Of a DNA stretch of 64,000 bases, positions 45,240 through 57,204 are shown one piece after another; position 1 is the stretch's first letter; every line of letters begins with the position of its first letter. Source of the stretch: Cephalotus follicularis (taxonomy: Eukaryota; Streptophyta; Magnoliopsida; Oxalidales; Cephalotaceae); contig BDDD01001821.1 in assembly GCA_001972305.1 (NCBI GenBank), positions 70,715 to 134,714 on the forward strand, read 5' to 3'. The notes beneath the pieces are model-generated. The model had not been told where the DNA came from and made no database searches. It worked only from the letters and a program-made list of their open reading frames with translations. The position numbers and the translations under genes are program-made.

Positions 45240-46645
45240 TTCTGAGGATGAAGTCTGGATTTTCCCTATCTCAGCCTCACTACATAGAGAGTATGTTAAA
45301 GAAATGTGGTTACTTTGACTTGCTAGAATTATCGGTTCCACATGATTACAATAAGAAGCTTCATGCCAATATTGGAAGAACTGCCAAGCAGTTGGAATAC
45401 TCAAAGATAATTGGTGGTCTAATGTGCGCAATAAGTTGCACCATACTAGATATTTCTTTTTCTGTGGGAATGCTTAGTAGGTTTACTAGAGATCCTTAGA
45501 AAATTCATTGGGAAGCAATCAAGAGACCAATGAGATACTTGAAGGGTACTCTAAATTATTGTTTATTTTTCTTTTGTTATGCTCCAGTGGTAGAAGGATT
45601 CTTAGATACCAGTTGGTTTTTAGAGCCAGGTGATTGTAGATCTACTGGTGGTTATATTTTTACCTTGGGAGATGTTGCTATTTCATGGAAATCTAAGAAG
45701 CAGACTATGATATCCTATATGGAGTCAGAGTTCTTTTCTTTGGCAAGTGCAAGAAATGAGGCTTTGTGGCTCAAAGATCTTCTGCTAGATCTTCCGTTGA
45801 AGAAATTGCAGTAGTCTGCAATTTTTATCTTTTGTGATAATCATGCAGCTAGTGCTGCTACTGAGAACACACTTTTCAATGGAAGGAAAATGATTATTCG
45901 AGTGAAGCATAGCTATCTAAATGAGTTGACACGTCAAGGAATCATCTCCGTAATTGTTGTTCACTTTTCAGAGAATGTTGTTGATCCCATGACAAAAGGT
46001 CTGGAGAAGGAATTTGACCTACAGACATTGGCTAGAATGGGACCTAAGGCTATTTAAAGATAGTGAATTGTATATATATATATATATTATCGAAATTAAT
46101 TATGTGGTTCAAAGACTTGTCTACCTAATAATGTTATTTTTTCTTCGAAGAATAAAATACAGAGTTGGCTATGTTCATATGTTGCAAATAAAATCTCATT
46201 CTATTATCATGTTGTATGTCCTGATATGAGTGAAGGATGGTTTTTAAGCCTTAATGAGTCCGAAGCATTATGGATGCGCGGTGCCTGCCATGAGCACTCT
46301 AAAGGACTCACTTATGTCAGATTGGAGATTTGTCCATCTCATATGGAGTTTTGATAGGATAATTCCTAGAGCCCTCACAGAATGTGGGATAAACATATGG
46401 CCATTAATGTGTTGATTGATGGTATGATAGTTCAAGACTTAGTTCACTATGCATACGCATCTTGGATCAGTTATTACGTGATCTCCAATTAGTCTGTGAA
46501 ATTATAGTTAAAAACTCAGTTTACTATTTACTTTCACTTCTATTTAGAGATCTAGTAAAGATTCAATTCTTCAAACATCTTTATGATGCATAAGGATTAC
46601 AGTTCTTTGACTAATTGGTCGATTTGAAACATGTGGGAGATTAGT
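45240..46645 (+). pseudogene. Copia B: end of reverse transcriptase, RNase H, 3' tail
   Basis: The reverse transcriptase resumes (SLSQPHYIESMLKKCGYFD, QLEYSKIIGGLMC) and RNase H follows (GFLDTSWF, RSTGGYIFTLG, VAISWKSKKQT, FCDNHAAS, KHSYLNEL), ending with DPMTKGLEKEF near 46010. After a TA microsatellite (46072-46088) a 560-bp non-coding tail leads to a polypurine tract ATGTGGGAGAT (46632-46642). The element is older than C, which lies inside it, and has several breaks. Confidence 0.85.
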
Positions 46646-47085
46646 ATTAAAACATTTAAAACATAATCATAAATCGTTATCAAACGATATCGTTTCCCAT
46701 ATACTTTCATAATCAAAATGCAACTCTTTTATTTTCACAATAAAGAGACATTTGCATAGCATTTCGTAAACATAGCGGAATCCGTTAAGCCAGAAAATAT
46801 ATTCAACAAATATAAACTGACTTCATTTCAAAATCCAACAAAACAGAGTTCATAAACCAAAAGGGAACATATTCACCAAAAACACATAACTAAAATAAAA
46901 TCACCAGAGTGTATCAAGGAACGAAGATCCGTACCTTAGCAGGTCGAAAATCTAAACAATTAGAATATCGAACAAAAGCACTCTATAAGTATCCTAAACT
47001 CCACCAATGATGATATCAACACCTAATCATATGAGTCAAAACATCACATAACATAAAAAGGACAAAACACTAAAACTGCCATAAA

Positions 47086-47215
47086 GCGTCGACAGTTTGT
47101 TCTTAGGCATCGACGGTTTAGTTGTACAAAAGGACAAAGCGTCGAGCCAAGAGTCGACAGACCAAAGCATAAAACGATACAAAGTGGCGACGCTCAGAAC
47201 GAAAGCGTCGACGGT
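47086..47215. repeat. Palindrome array G1 (GCGTCGACGG units)
   Basis: Units GCGTCGACAG, GCATCGACGG, GCGTCGAGCC, GAGTCGACAG, GGCGACGC and GCGTCGACGG start at about 47086, 47107, 47139, 47151, 47186 and 47205. The first pair is 21 bp apart and the last about 19. Symmetry is weaker than in F and E. Confidence 0.7.
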
Positions 47216-47965
47216 TTGCGTCAGACCCAAAATACCAATTGCAGGAAGCAGTTTCAATTTCATGAATAATCTTATTTTTGATCAACACAATGCATAACTA
47301 ACAACATGTAGGTTCAGTGACATGTTATATTATTTCAAAAATGCCAGAATAACCTTATGATTTCATACAGAGAGTAAAATTCATTTTGAAACCTAATTTT
47401 CTTCCATATAAATAGTTTATGCAACCATAACAAAATTCCGAATTTTCTATATATAAATCCTAAAATCAGTGACATATACATATATCTACATTCGTCAATA
47501 GTATGATTTATTTGTCTTTAAGGATCCACATCACTAGTTACACATAAAACCCATGAATGATCATATAAAAACAACAGCAGAATTTAGTTTCAACAGACTT
47601 CCAAAATCATGCCCGAATTCAAGTTATAGTCGGTTTTAATACGAATTAAAAGATGATACAGAAAATACATAGTATAAACTAAAATTTTCGTATAGAAATT
47701 ACCTCCAGAAAACGTCGAAATCAGTGTAGAAAAACGTGTTCAAAGCTGCTGTTCGTTTGTAGAAATATGCAGAAAGGGTTTATGCTTTAAAACGATTTTG
47801 TCTGATTAAATGCACAAATCCATGTTTTAATTGTTAAAATCGGTATTTTAAGACATTACCATACTAACCAAAACGCGTCACTTACATAAGAAAATCGGAT
47901 AGCCAGAAAAAGGAAAGAATCCAACCTTCCAAAAACACTGTCACCGTCCAAACTGATATGGAAAG

Positions 47966-48105
47966 CCGACTAAAGCGTCAACTGTTTACTTAAAGCGTAG
48001 ACGGTTAAACGATTAAACACAAAACGCGTCGAAGTCACACATTTAGGCGTCGACGTGCCACACAGTAGACAAAGCGTCGGCGGTTCTAATAAGAGCGTCG
48101 GTGCT
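47966..48105. repeat. Palindrome array G2
   Basis: Units related to GCGTCGACG (for example GCGTCAACTG, GCGTAGACGG, GCGTCGAAG, GCGTCGACGTG, GCGTCGGCGG, GCGTCGGTG) recur every 20-30 bp. Position relative to the LTR end matches array F2. Confidence 0.65.
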
Positions 48106-48228
48106 TTGCGCCCAGAAAACAAAAATAAAAGAAGTTTAAACCAAAAATCAAAGCGTTCACAACCATAGCATATATCAAAAGATATAAACCCAACATAAAA
48201 CATGCAAGCATAGGAACGGGATATTACA

Positions 48229-49629
48229 TCAATGGCTTGATTGGTTCTCTGGTTCTATAATTAGTACATCCGTCTCTAATTAGATTAGGAAATTAGATTA
48301 TGTTGTGTCTGTTTACCACATATGGTATGAGAAGAACAAGATAATCTATCAGAACATGTTCATAGATAGAAACTAGGTCACCCTCATGATTGCAAGGGAT
48401 GTCTCAAGAAAGATCTTGGCAAGTGTTAGTAGTTTTGGTGATTCCCCAAGCAATAGATCCCTATGTGAAAATTGGGGCATTATAGAAAGTATCCTATCCT
48501 TGTCACATTGAATATTATCATCGCCCTTGGATCAGCTGGATGAGTGATTCAAGATTACTGCATGTCCTCCAAATGGTTTTGATATGGGGGTTGTCAAATG
48601 TCAAGAGGCAGTCAGTTGCCGTGAACAATGTTATAAGGAGTTTGGGGAGCTTTTGGGACTAGCTTCGGGAAGAGTTTTTACAAAAATTAAAAAGCTCTGT
48701 TTCGAATTTTTTTGAGCTTTTGGTTATAGTTTTTATTGTTTTTTTTCCCCTATATCTATATATTTTTCACAATACCATAATTACACATATAATCTAACAT
48801 TGAGATTATCATATGCTTTTTCTTGATTAATTTAAGTTAGAAAAGCTCTTCTTAAATTATCATCCGAATACAACTTTTTTTATACAAAAACTATTAAAAT
48901 ACTATTTTACCAAAAGTACAAGCCCCGCAAACAGCTATTTAGTATAGCTATAATGCTTTCTAGTGTTATACCGTTTACATTAAGTGTTAAATGCTGAATG
49001 TTGAATCAACATCTGAATAGTCTGAATGAGTTAGGAGGCATTGTCTGGATGCTGATGTTTAAATTGTTAAGATAGTTTGGTGACTGAACTATTTATAAAA
49101 TCTAAATATGTTTAATTTCTCTTTTTTATATTGTAAACTGTTACGAACAAACTATTTGATAAAAATTAAATAAACCACAAATTTTCTAATGTATTAACAT
49201 GCAAACAAGTTGTATTTCATGTTGAATTACCAATTTTGACATAAACTGTTAAGATAGTTTTGATATTTGTAAAATATTATAAGGACATAATTGTTCACAA
49301 AAGTCATTAAGTAGAGTGCTTATCGAATAAGAGTTAGGTAGAGTGATTAATTGGTATTCAGACTGAATTTAAGTGACAAAACAAATGTCCTTATTGAGTC
49401 AAAATCTGGTCCAACCAGATCCAAACGCCTAATCAGAGTAAACAAGTACACCCTTAGCTCTCCTGTAATAGGGTTAATTTGTACATTTAGTTTTGTTGTT
49501 GGTGGCTTCTACAGTGGGTTCCCTTTCCATGAGCTTCAAGTGAGCTCCTTTATTCTTTTAAAATATATGGCTATAATTATGTCACACCTTATACATTTGT
49601 AACCTATTATTAACAGGTAATCGGTTTTT
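48229..49629. other. Spacer, possibly remains of copia B 3' LTR
   Basis: 48229-48650 may be the rest of copia B's 3' LTR behind LTR G, but no second LTR is available to confirm it. 48650-48960 has GAGCTTTTGGG...AAAAGCTCT segments that pair with each other, as in a small MITE, without clear ends. The remainder is AT-rich. No gene is seen. Confidence 0.35.
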
Positions 49630-50420
49630 TGATAACAAATATTGTAAGAGATGTAATCAGTACAGTAAACCATAACCAAACAATGTAAATGTACAACAAA
49701 ATCAGTAAAGTTTGTAAACTATAAATAAATCTCAACTAGAAATTATAAACAATATAATCGTAATGTAAAATTCAACTATCACGATAAAGTGTAACCCTAA
49801 ATGTAAATTTTAAACTAAAAACGTAAAGTAAATAATTAAAAAAAATCACAACAAATTTGATAAAGTGTAACGAGTAATGTAAACTATAAAAACTGTAGTG
49901 AAGTATAACAGAAACAACAATTTTATAAGCAGATCTATAATTTGACGAACAGTAAGGTTTTTAAGAAAACTTATAAAAACGGTAACAATACTGTAAATTG
50001 CAATCAAAATAGTAAATAACAACAAAGTTTGTAAATCGTAACTAATATTGTTTATTTTTAACTGTACAAGTAAATAATAAGGTATTTAATAAAAAAATAA
50101 CAAAATATGTAAAAGATAGTCATTTCAGTAAACAGTAACAAATATTGTAAAGTTATTAAATTTAAATATAAAGATTAATAACATTTACAGATATTATAGA
50201 ATTGTCAAGAATAATAGTAATGATATCATATTCGGTACAATGTAACAAAACACGTAACAAATAATGATTTTGGTTAACAGTAACAAATGATGCAGAGTTG
50301 TAAAAAAACGTAAATGATAACCACATTGTAAAATTACAACACTCATTGTAAACTGTTGACACTTATGGTAAATTGTAGTTTTTATTGGCCATTAACGTTA
50401 CAAAATTTCAACTTTATGTT
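49630..50420. repeat. Degenerate AT-rich repeat (GTAAAC-TGTAACAAA motif)
   Basis: Variants of a 15-25-bp motif, roughly GTAAACNGTAACAAATATTGTAAA, recur dozens of times over about 800 bp on this strand. Spacing is irregular and copies are diverged, so it is an old minisatellite or a chain of slippage products. No coding potential. Confidence 0.6.
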
Positions 50421-51559
50421 ATTACATATTCCTTTTCTCATTGAATAAATTATGCTCCCTTGGTTGGTGCGATTAAAAAGTATGTCATCTTAATCATATC
50501 GAGTTGGCTTGTTCCATTGGTGAGAAGAAAAGAAGGTTTATATGGTGATGAAATATGTATAAGGTTTCTGTGGTGATGAAATATGTATCAGATTGAACAA
50601 TATGTTGCAAAAAATTAGTAGATCTCCATCTGAATAAAATAGTCATAATCAAAGTTTTGACTATTTAGAATTCAAATTTGAACATCATTATGTTACTAGA
50701 TCTGGTATTGCTATTGTTCTACTTAGTTAATTGGACATGACACGTATTGTAACATCCGAAATTTTACAATAAAAGGAATGGTTTTGGGCTTGGGAATAAA
50801 CCTTATGGTGTTTGGACTTAAAATATGTTAATGCGCTTTTGGGCCGAAAGTGAATGTAGTGTTGGGCCGAATTCGTTTAAAGGAGAATTGGGCTTGGGAG
50901 GTTTATTATTGTTATTGGGCCGAAATGTGATAAATGGGAAAAGGAAGCCTTAGACAGAATCTGGTCCAAGGAAGAGAAATAAATGCTTATTGTTATTGTT
51001 GGGCTGGAAACAGATTTAAGAGAGGAAAGGGAGTATTGGGCCGACCTCCCTAGCTCTCAGCCCATTTTGTGAAGGAAATGGTAGAAATGTGTAGGAAATT
51101 CCAGAGTCTTCCACTGGGTCTCTATAAAAAGGAAAGAGCAGTGAGTGGGACGGTTACTGTCTGGGAGAGAAAGAGACAAAGAGATGGCATTTTTCTAAAG
51201 ACTTCCTGTCTTTCTTTCTCTCACCCTCTTTTAATTCCCTCACTCTCAACCTTAAAAGAGACAAGGAAAGCTACCAGTGAATGAGCAAAAGAAAGAGAAG
51301 TGAAGGAAAGGAAGCATGGGGCGAGCTGAGCAAAAGGAAGTGAGCTGTGAGCTTCTCAGATTTAAGGTAGGATATACTTCCTACTCACAGCTTTCATTTC
51401 TTATGGGTATTGTTTATTAATTGTTATAATGATGTGATTGCTTACACTAGAATTAGGAAAATTATATAAAATAGAATTATTGGAATGGGTCTTATGGTTG
51501 CCTAATCGCGTGAATGTTCATATATATATATATACACACACACGTCCTGCGCTTCAACT

Positions 51560-52900
51560 ACACGTATTCAGGCAATGAATCCCGAGTATGCTGAGCGCCG
51601 AGTATGCCATGTGTCTCATGACGTCCGAGCATGCTATGCGCCAACCACATAGTGCGTCCCAGCACCCCATTCATGTGCCGAGCATGCATCCTGGCATCCA
51701 TGCACTAAAACAGTGCGTCCTCACCATGCATGCGTCCGAGCATACAGAGATGGCACCCAAATGTGAACTGGCATGCATCCGGGCATGCGATGTCATGCCG
51801 AGATCCTTAACGCCATGCGTCCCGAGCATGGCATAGCTTCTGAGCTCCCTATCGTCGAGGTGCCGAGCTTTCCATTGTAAGCATGTGCGTCCTGTGCATG
51901 CCCGAGGTGCCGAGCTCTCCATTGATGCACACCTGAGCTTTCCACTGATGCGCACTCGAGCTCTCCACTGATACGCACCCGAGCTTGTCATAACGTGCAT
52001 GTTCCATGTATGCCGAGCAATGAGCCATAGTAAGCATTTTGAGCATGCAATGGCGCCGAGCTCCACTGTGAGGGTCCTAAGCATGTAATGGCGCCGAGCT
52101 CTCCACTGCATTCATTTTGAGCATGCAAGGCGCCTGACCACTATCAGAGCATGCATGTGTCCGAGATGTCGAGATGGCGCCTAAGCCAGCCATGCTGCGT
52201 CCGAGCATGCATGTGTCCGAGATGCCGAGATGGCGCCTAAGCCAACCATGCTGCGTCTGAGCATGCATGTGTCTGAGATGTCGAGATGGCACCTAAGCCA
52301 ACCATGCTGCGTCCGAGCATGTCGAGATGGCGCCTAAGCTAACCATGCTGGCGTTCGAGAATGCATACATCCGAGCATGCCGAGATACCGTCAAAGCATG
52401 CCATGCATGTGTCCGAGTATGCATGCGTCCCGAGCATGTACCATCGTACGTCCTGTGCATGTCAGGTAACGCGCCAAGCATGAAATGCTAGGTGCCCGAG
52501 CTCCCCAAGCATGCGTCCCAAGCATGCAACATTGTGCGTCTGAGCTCTCCAACCCAGTGCATCTGAGCACGCTGAGCAATACATCTTGGAACGCCATGCA
52601 TGCGCTACATCCGACCATGCATGCGTCCAAGCAGAGATGGCACCCAAGTGTGAGCATCCATGCGCCCGAGCAGTGAAGTACCCATGCGGAGCAATGCATC
52701 CTAGCCTACCATGCATGCACTAGAGCAGTGCGTTCTCACCATGCTGAGATGGTGTATAAGCATGCCATGCATGCTGCTGTGCGTCATAGCACTCCATGCA
52801 TGAGTCCAAGCAGTGTCCAAGCTAGACGTCGAGCACGCCTAGATATACAATCGAGTCTGCCAAATGGTGCGTCCTGCACCCGAGCACATCTGGCTATATT
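51560..52900. repeat. CCGAGCATGC repeat field in LTR L
   Basis: The field is GC-rich in an AT-rich window. Short units with a CCGAGCATGC or GCATGCGTCC core recur dozens of times. Within it a 56-bp unit is repeated in tandem, starting at 52151, 52207 and 52263 with a partial fourth copy. GCATGC is itself a palindrome. Confidence 0.8.
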
Positions 52901-53049
52901 CATACCCGATGTAGACTAGGGTGGCCATGTGAAAGGATTGAAAGGGAAATGACTGTATTGTAAACTAAATGTAATGAAGGCAGACCTCACAGAGAAATAG
53001 AATGCAGTGTTAATGTAATGTTAATGTAGTAATGAGTAATGTAATGTAA

Positions 53050-53222
53050 TGCACTGGGTCACCAGAGATGAACGATATGGGGGTCACCACCGAGATGAAC
53101 CAGTAAGGCTAGCCTTGAGATGAACCAATGGGTCACCAACTGAGATGAACCAGGAGGGTCACCAAGATAGCCTAGTGGATCACCAATCGAGATGAGCCTA
53201 ATGGATCACCAATCGAGATGAG
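53050..53222. repeat. GGGTCACCAACCGAGATGAACC repeats in LTR L
   Basis: About six imperfect copies of a unit with GGTCACCA and GAGATGAACC parts occur every 25-35 bp. The field is separate from the CCGAGCATGC field and lies downstream of the TATA box. Confidence 0.7.
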
Positions 53223-54088
53223 GCACAAATGTTAAGTGAATGTTAATGTTTAGTGTATAATGTTATATCTGATGAGGTCTGACTAAAGGAAAGTGAAAGG
53301 GTGTGTGTTCCTCTCCTCTGCCTATAATGTCTAGAGCGCGTATATTGCTTTTCCTAAAGCCGAGGAACCCGAGTAACCGGTCTGCCTAAAATGCAATGTT
53401 ACCCCATCCTGGCTCATTTGCCTTTAACGTCTGAAGTGCGTCTACCTACCTCTCTCCCTAAGTAGGGGATGCCGAGGAAGAAGGAAAATGATTGTTAATG
53501 GTACTGTAAATGACTGTACTGTAAATGATTGTTAATGGTACTGTGAATGTTATAAATGATTGTACTGTATGGTTGGTTATGCATTGCATCTCTCATTGCA
53601 TACATGCTGCATTGCACTTCACATATGTATGGATAGTAGTTCCTACACAACCAGTGGTTGCTGACCCATTGCATTTCAATGTAATGGGTCAAGTACAGGT
53701 GGAGCTTCGCAGCATGCCGAGAATTGAAGTACTGAGTAAGTCTCCTCTTTCCAGTTGCATTTCGACGACCTAAGAACATAAGGATATTGAATATTGTATT
53801 TGTTTTCTGACCTGCCGAGTTGTGACAGAGTTTATATTGAACAGTATTGTACACATTGGGTTTTATCCACATAAGTGATGTTTTTATTGGATTCTCCGCA
53901 TGCATTATTGTGTTATAAATTGTTTTAAATTTATTCCGCTGAATATTGGTAAATGAATGGTATTGCTTGTGGCGCATCAAGTATTGGGGGTCCACCATTG
54001 GGGTTTGGGGCGTTACACGTATCTTTAATCTATGAAATTGGCTTCACAAGACCGAGTCTTTCAAAATTGAGTATGATGCATGTCATAA

Positions 54089-54240
54089 ATTTATGAGATT
54101 GACTTCCAATATGTGAAGTATTCATCAATTTATGAGATTGACTTCCAATATGTGAAGTATTAAAAAATTGGATATGACACATGACATCAATTTCATGAAA
54201 TTGGCTTCCAATGTGTCAACAATTTTAAAAAATTGAACAT
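54089..54240. repeat. 39-bp tandem repeat
   Basis: TTATGAGATTGACTTCCAAT starts at 54091 and again at 54130, giving a 39-bp unit in two close copies; a third, diverged copy (CATGAAATTGGCTTCCAATG) follows at about 54195, and another partial one precedes at about 54035. Confidence 0.75.
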
Positions 54241-54252
54241 GACAATGATAAT

Positions 54253-54342
54253 ATGATTTTGAAGTGTCCTTGAAAGAATTACTTTGCCCAAACATGATTT
54301 TAACATAAGGATTTCATATTTATAAAGACACTTCAAAATCAT
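54253..54342. repeat. Short inverted repeat, 16-bp perfect arms
   Basis: ATGATTTTGAAGTGTC (54253-54268) and GACACTTCAAAATCAT (54327-54342) are perfect complements around a 58-bp loop, which holds a second, smaller pair (AAACATGATTTT and AAAATCATGTTT overlap the arms). It may be a miniature element or a stem-loop. No target duplication is evident. Confidence 0.6.
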
Positions 54343-54975
54343 GTTTAAGCAAAATTTGATGGTGATATAAACAATTTTACTGATTTTGTTACATTTTTCT
54401 ATTATTTCGTTATAATTTACTGTACTGATTAAGTATTTTACTAAATTGGTTATCGCAAAAACGATTATCTGTTTAATAACTTGTGAAGTAGCCTAATAAC
54501 CACATATTTTGAGAAAAGCAGAACAGCTTACCTAAAGCTCATGAGAAAGGGGTTCATTGTATTCAAAACTTTTGTTTTTTTGTTAGTCAGTTGAGTAACT
54601 GAAATAGTTTATCCTTTGGTCCTGTCTTAAATCCCCCTATCTTCTTTCTTTTAATATGTACTCTTGAACATGTAAAAAAATAAAAACACCAATAACCATG
54701 GCTTTTCATTTTGATTTTTTTTCAAGAAAAAGGTGACCCATGCAACACTTAAAATATAATTAAATTCCCTGAACGAAAGTGTGAAGATTTGAACGTTAAC
54801 CTAATAGGCTAATACATACTCATTGGCAACACTGTGCAAGCGTATGTGTTCTCAGGGAACAATGTAAGCACCACTGAATAAAAAACTGTATATTGGTTCT
54901 CTTTAGAATTACAAGACGATAAGAGAAGCAAAGAAATTTAGTTCTAATAAAACTAATGGCTAACTTTAAAAATCA

Positions 54976-57204
54976 CTATGGCTGCATTTGTTCTCTCAGA
55001 TTTCCAAGAGGGCCATTGCCTTTCTCTTTAACCGCTTCATTGCTGCAACTGCAATTACCAGTGTTCAAATTTGTGGCGCATCCAAGACATACACCTTTGC
55101 ACTTTGGATCACAAACGGCGTTTATGGTGATTTCCAAATGCACCATGTCTCTCATGGGCTTTGAAATGTCAAATTCTTTTTCCTGACGAGGGAAATATAG
55201 CCAATTGTCCATATCAGTTGAAGCTTCATCATCTTCCTCTTCCTCCTCACTATTTCCATTAGAATGGAGCTTATTTTCTCCATAGACCACTCCCATGTTG
55301 ATTATTTCGGGTTCTTGAATGGGTTCTTCTGTAAGTACGAGTGAGAAGTTGGAGAAAATACACTCAGCAGATTGCTCACCACACCTTCAATGTCAAATAA
55401 ACCAAGGAAGAGATCGAGTATTAGTACTATGCATATAGCCTAACAAAAGCAGATTTTGTCCTTCGTATTACCTGAAGAGCACATTAAATGTGTTTTTTTT
55501 TTCTGGTAACAAGTAGAATTTCATCAAAACCAATTCTGATAAGACAATCAATACTATCAAAGCGCTAAACGAGCAAACCTCACAAATAAATTTACTCCAT
55601 TTACCTGCCAGCTATACATTCCTAGAAGCATTCATTTAATTTTCCCAAGTATTTTTTATGAGGTAGGATTCATTGACACCTGATGATAAACTTTTTAGTT
55701 TATCACCCCATCTTATATCATTTAATGAAGTGCATTAATTTCAAAACTTTAATTAATGCATTCTATTGAGTAGTATAATATGTGGTTGGACAATAGATCC
55801 TATCTCATTTTTAATTGGTGCGGGATTTATAGAATACCTAGACACTCCACATAACTTGCAAAAGTTGAAGGATATCTGTCACGATGACAGCCATAGTTAT
55901 TTATCTTACTAGTTACTCTCCTTATTCCAGGAGCTGAGGAAACCAAATTGCCTGTACAGAGTTTTGCATATTCTTTCCCAGATCTCATACTTGAACACAC
56001 TTCAAAAAAAAAAAAAAAAAACAATAAGTAGATACACATTAAGCAGCCATTGAAAATTTGTAGTTCCTGCTAATCTATTGCAATCCATTAGTTGAAAGTT
56101 GCTACAGGTTTCATTAAATCGTACTGAAAATTCTTGTTAAAAAGCTTGGCTCCAAGTGACGAGCAAGTTGGCATTTGACAATTTCATAAGATTAGAATAA
56201 CTCAGACGCTGGTTCTAACATAATTATCAAGCTATAACTGTAGCTTCTTTGTTTTCTAGGAAGAGAAGACATGTTCCTACCTCCGAGGGACCAAAGACAC
56301 CTACTCCTTTGTTAATTAACCAGAATTGGCAATTACAGATACAACTACATGTCTAAATATATTAACAATAGAGTAATCTAACAAGGAGGGTGTTGCTCTA
56401 AAGGACGTTTCCACTTTTATCCCAACATCTCTACCTTGCGAATGGTAATTAGATGGGGACAAACACAAACTTCCTCTTAAAATAACAATTAAAATTGTCA
56501 AGTTGGGTAATAGTATTTTAAAAGCATGTATACTAAATTCAAAAGGGTAAAGAAAGAAAACATAACATAGAAAAATTAACATTAAAAAGATGTCTTAAAT
56601 GACTTGGCGAGCAAAAAAGCGACCATTGAATAGATAAAAACTAATGACAAATGAATTACCTATTGCAATCAAGTGTGATCACAGTTTTAAGAATCCCATC
56701 AAGCCTCAATTTTTGCTTCTACCTTGTCACATCAATGGATATTTGAACAGGCGTTCCAAGGGGATAATCCTTGAAGGATTTTGTGACAAGTAATCCCATA
56801 ATGGAAGCCCTAGATTTTGAGGTTTCAGTGGAAAGCCTTCCCAATCCAAGCCTCTCTAAGGTTGTGCAGTACTCCACATGTGAAATTGATGGGTTCCTCC
56901 GGTAAATAACAGCCCCTTCCCATGGGGAACCATAGTCTTCACAGTCTTCTTCATCTTCCCAATCAAAGTTTGTTTCAGAGAATGACATATTAGTTGGGTT
57001 TAAGGAACTTATAGCAGTAGACTTGGTAATACCACCAGGTGGTTTATTTCTGAATAATCTATGGATATTGCAGATAACAACAGCCGCCCATGAAATGTTG
57101 CAATGCATGAGAGAAGAGCTTGAATTTGATGAAGCATATCTTTGGGGACGTAATTTGATATGCAAAGAGGAAGCTACAGAGGATAAGGATAGTGTAAGTG
57201 ACAT
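54976..57204 (-). CDS. YceD/DUF177-family plastid rRNA accumulation protein, with in-frame TAG
   Basis: Two coding exons: 57204-56660 and 55384-54976 (317 codons if the TAG is read through). The N-terminus (MSLTLSLSSVASSL..., rich in S, basic, no acids) looks like a chloroplast transit peptide. The body has PWEGAVIYRRNPSISHVEY, LGTPVQISIDVTR and LDGILKTVITLDCNR|CGE, where the bar marks the exon join and CNRC is the family CxxC. The C-terminal half has an acidic linker, then CDPKCKGVCLGCATNLNTG and a last CSC. This matches plant DUF177 proteins (large rRNA subunit accumulation protein YCED homologues, probably homologue 2), needed for plastid 23S rRNA. The start is the first ATG. Codon 162 is TAG (56719-56721) where relatives probably have lysine. 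Either the allele is disrupted or splicing avoids the stop. Confidence 0.85.
55385..56659 (-). other. Intron of the YceD-family gene, 1,275 bp
   Basis: The donor is AATAG|GTAATT and the acceptor TTGACATTGAAG|GTGTGG, both on the minus strand, in phase 2. The intron is AT-rich. It contains a small inverted repeat GATAAACTTTTTAGTTTATC around 55684 and an A-run at about 56003-56020. I see no gene in it. Confidence 0.75.
56719..56727 (-). promoter_or_regulatory. Candidate alternative 5' splice site over the TAG
   Basis: The minus strand reads ACAAG|GTAGAAG, with the putative exon end at 56723. Joined to the downstream exon at 55384 it is also phase 2, so ACA AG|G TGT GGT stays in frame and gives a 296-residue product without the stop. 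It omits 21 codons, including the TAG and the first cysteine of CxxC. Use is inferred only. Confidence 0.45.

Larger units (their letters stand above)
46650..48228 (-). mobile_element. LTR G: gypsy-type LTR, about 1.6 kb
   Basis: The right end GGGATATTACA gives TGTAATATCCCG on the minus strand, like LTRs F and M. The layout equals that of F: a first array (47086-47215), an AT-rich part, a splice-like block AAATTACCTCCAG (about 47697), and a second array (47966-48105) near the LTR 5' end. The left border is not sharp and lies at or near the start of copia B's 3' LTR. No coding remnant is present. Confidence 0.6.
50748..54017 (+). mobile_element. Solo LTR L, 3,270 bp, TSD CGTAT
   Basis: It begins TGTAACATCCG and ends GGGGCGTTACA, with CGTAT on both sides (50743-50747 and 54018-54022). 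No primer-binding site, polypurine tract or coding remnant adjoins the ends or is seen inside, so it fits a solo LTR of a gypsy-type element with very long LTRs; a non-coding LARD/TRIM-like element is the alternative. A TATA box CTATAAAAAGG is at 51122-51132, followed by a pyrimidine-rich leader. Two tandem-repeat fields follow (51560-52900 and 53050-53222). Confidence 0.8.

Noticed and set aside
51588-52716. Several overlapping frames on both strands in the CCGAGCATGC field
   Set aside because: They arise from GC-rich tandem repeats with few stops, resemble no protein family, and change frame with the repeat unit.
56719-57204. Reading exon 1 of the YceD-family gene as a complete 161-residue protein
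   Set aside because: The family-typical sequence (KQKLRLDGILKTV, CNRC) continues in the same frame after the TAG, and the second exon carries the conserved cysteine cluster, so the stop is internal.
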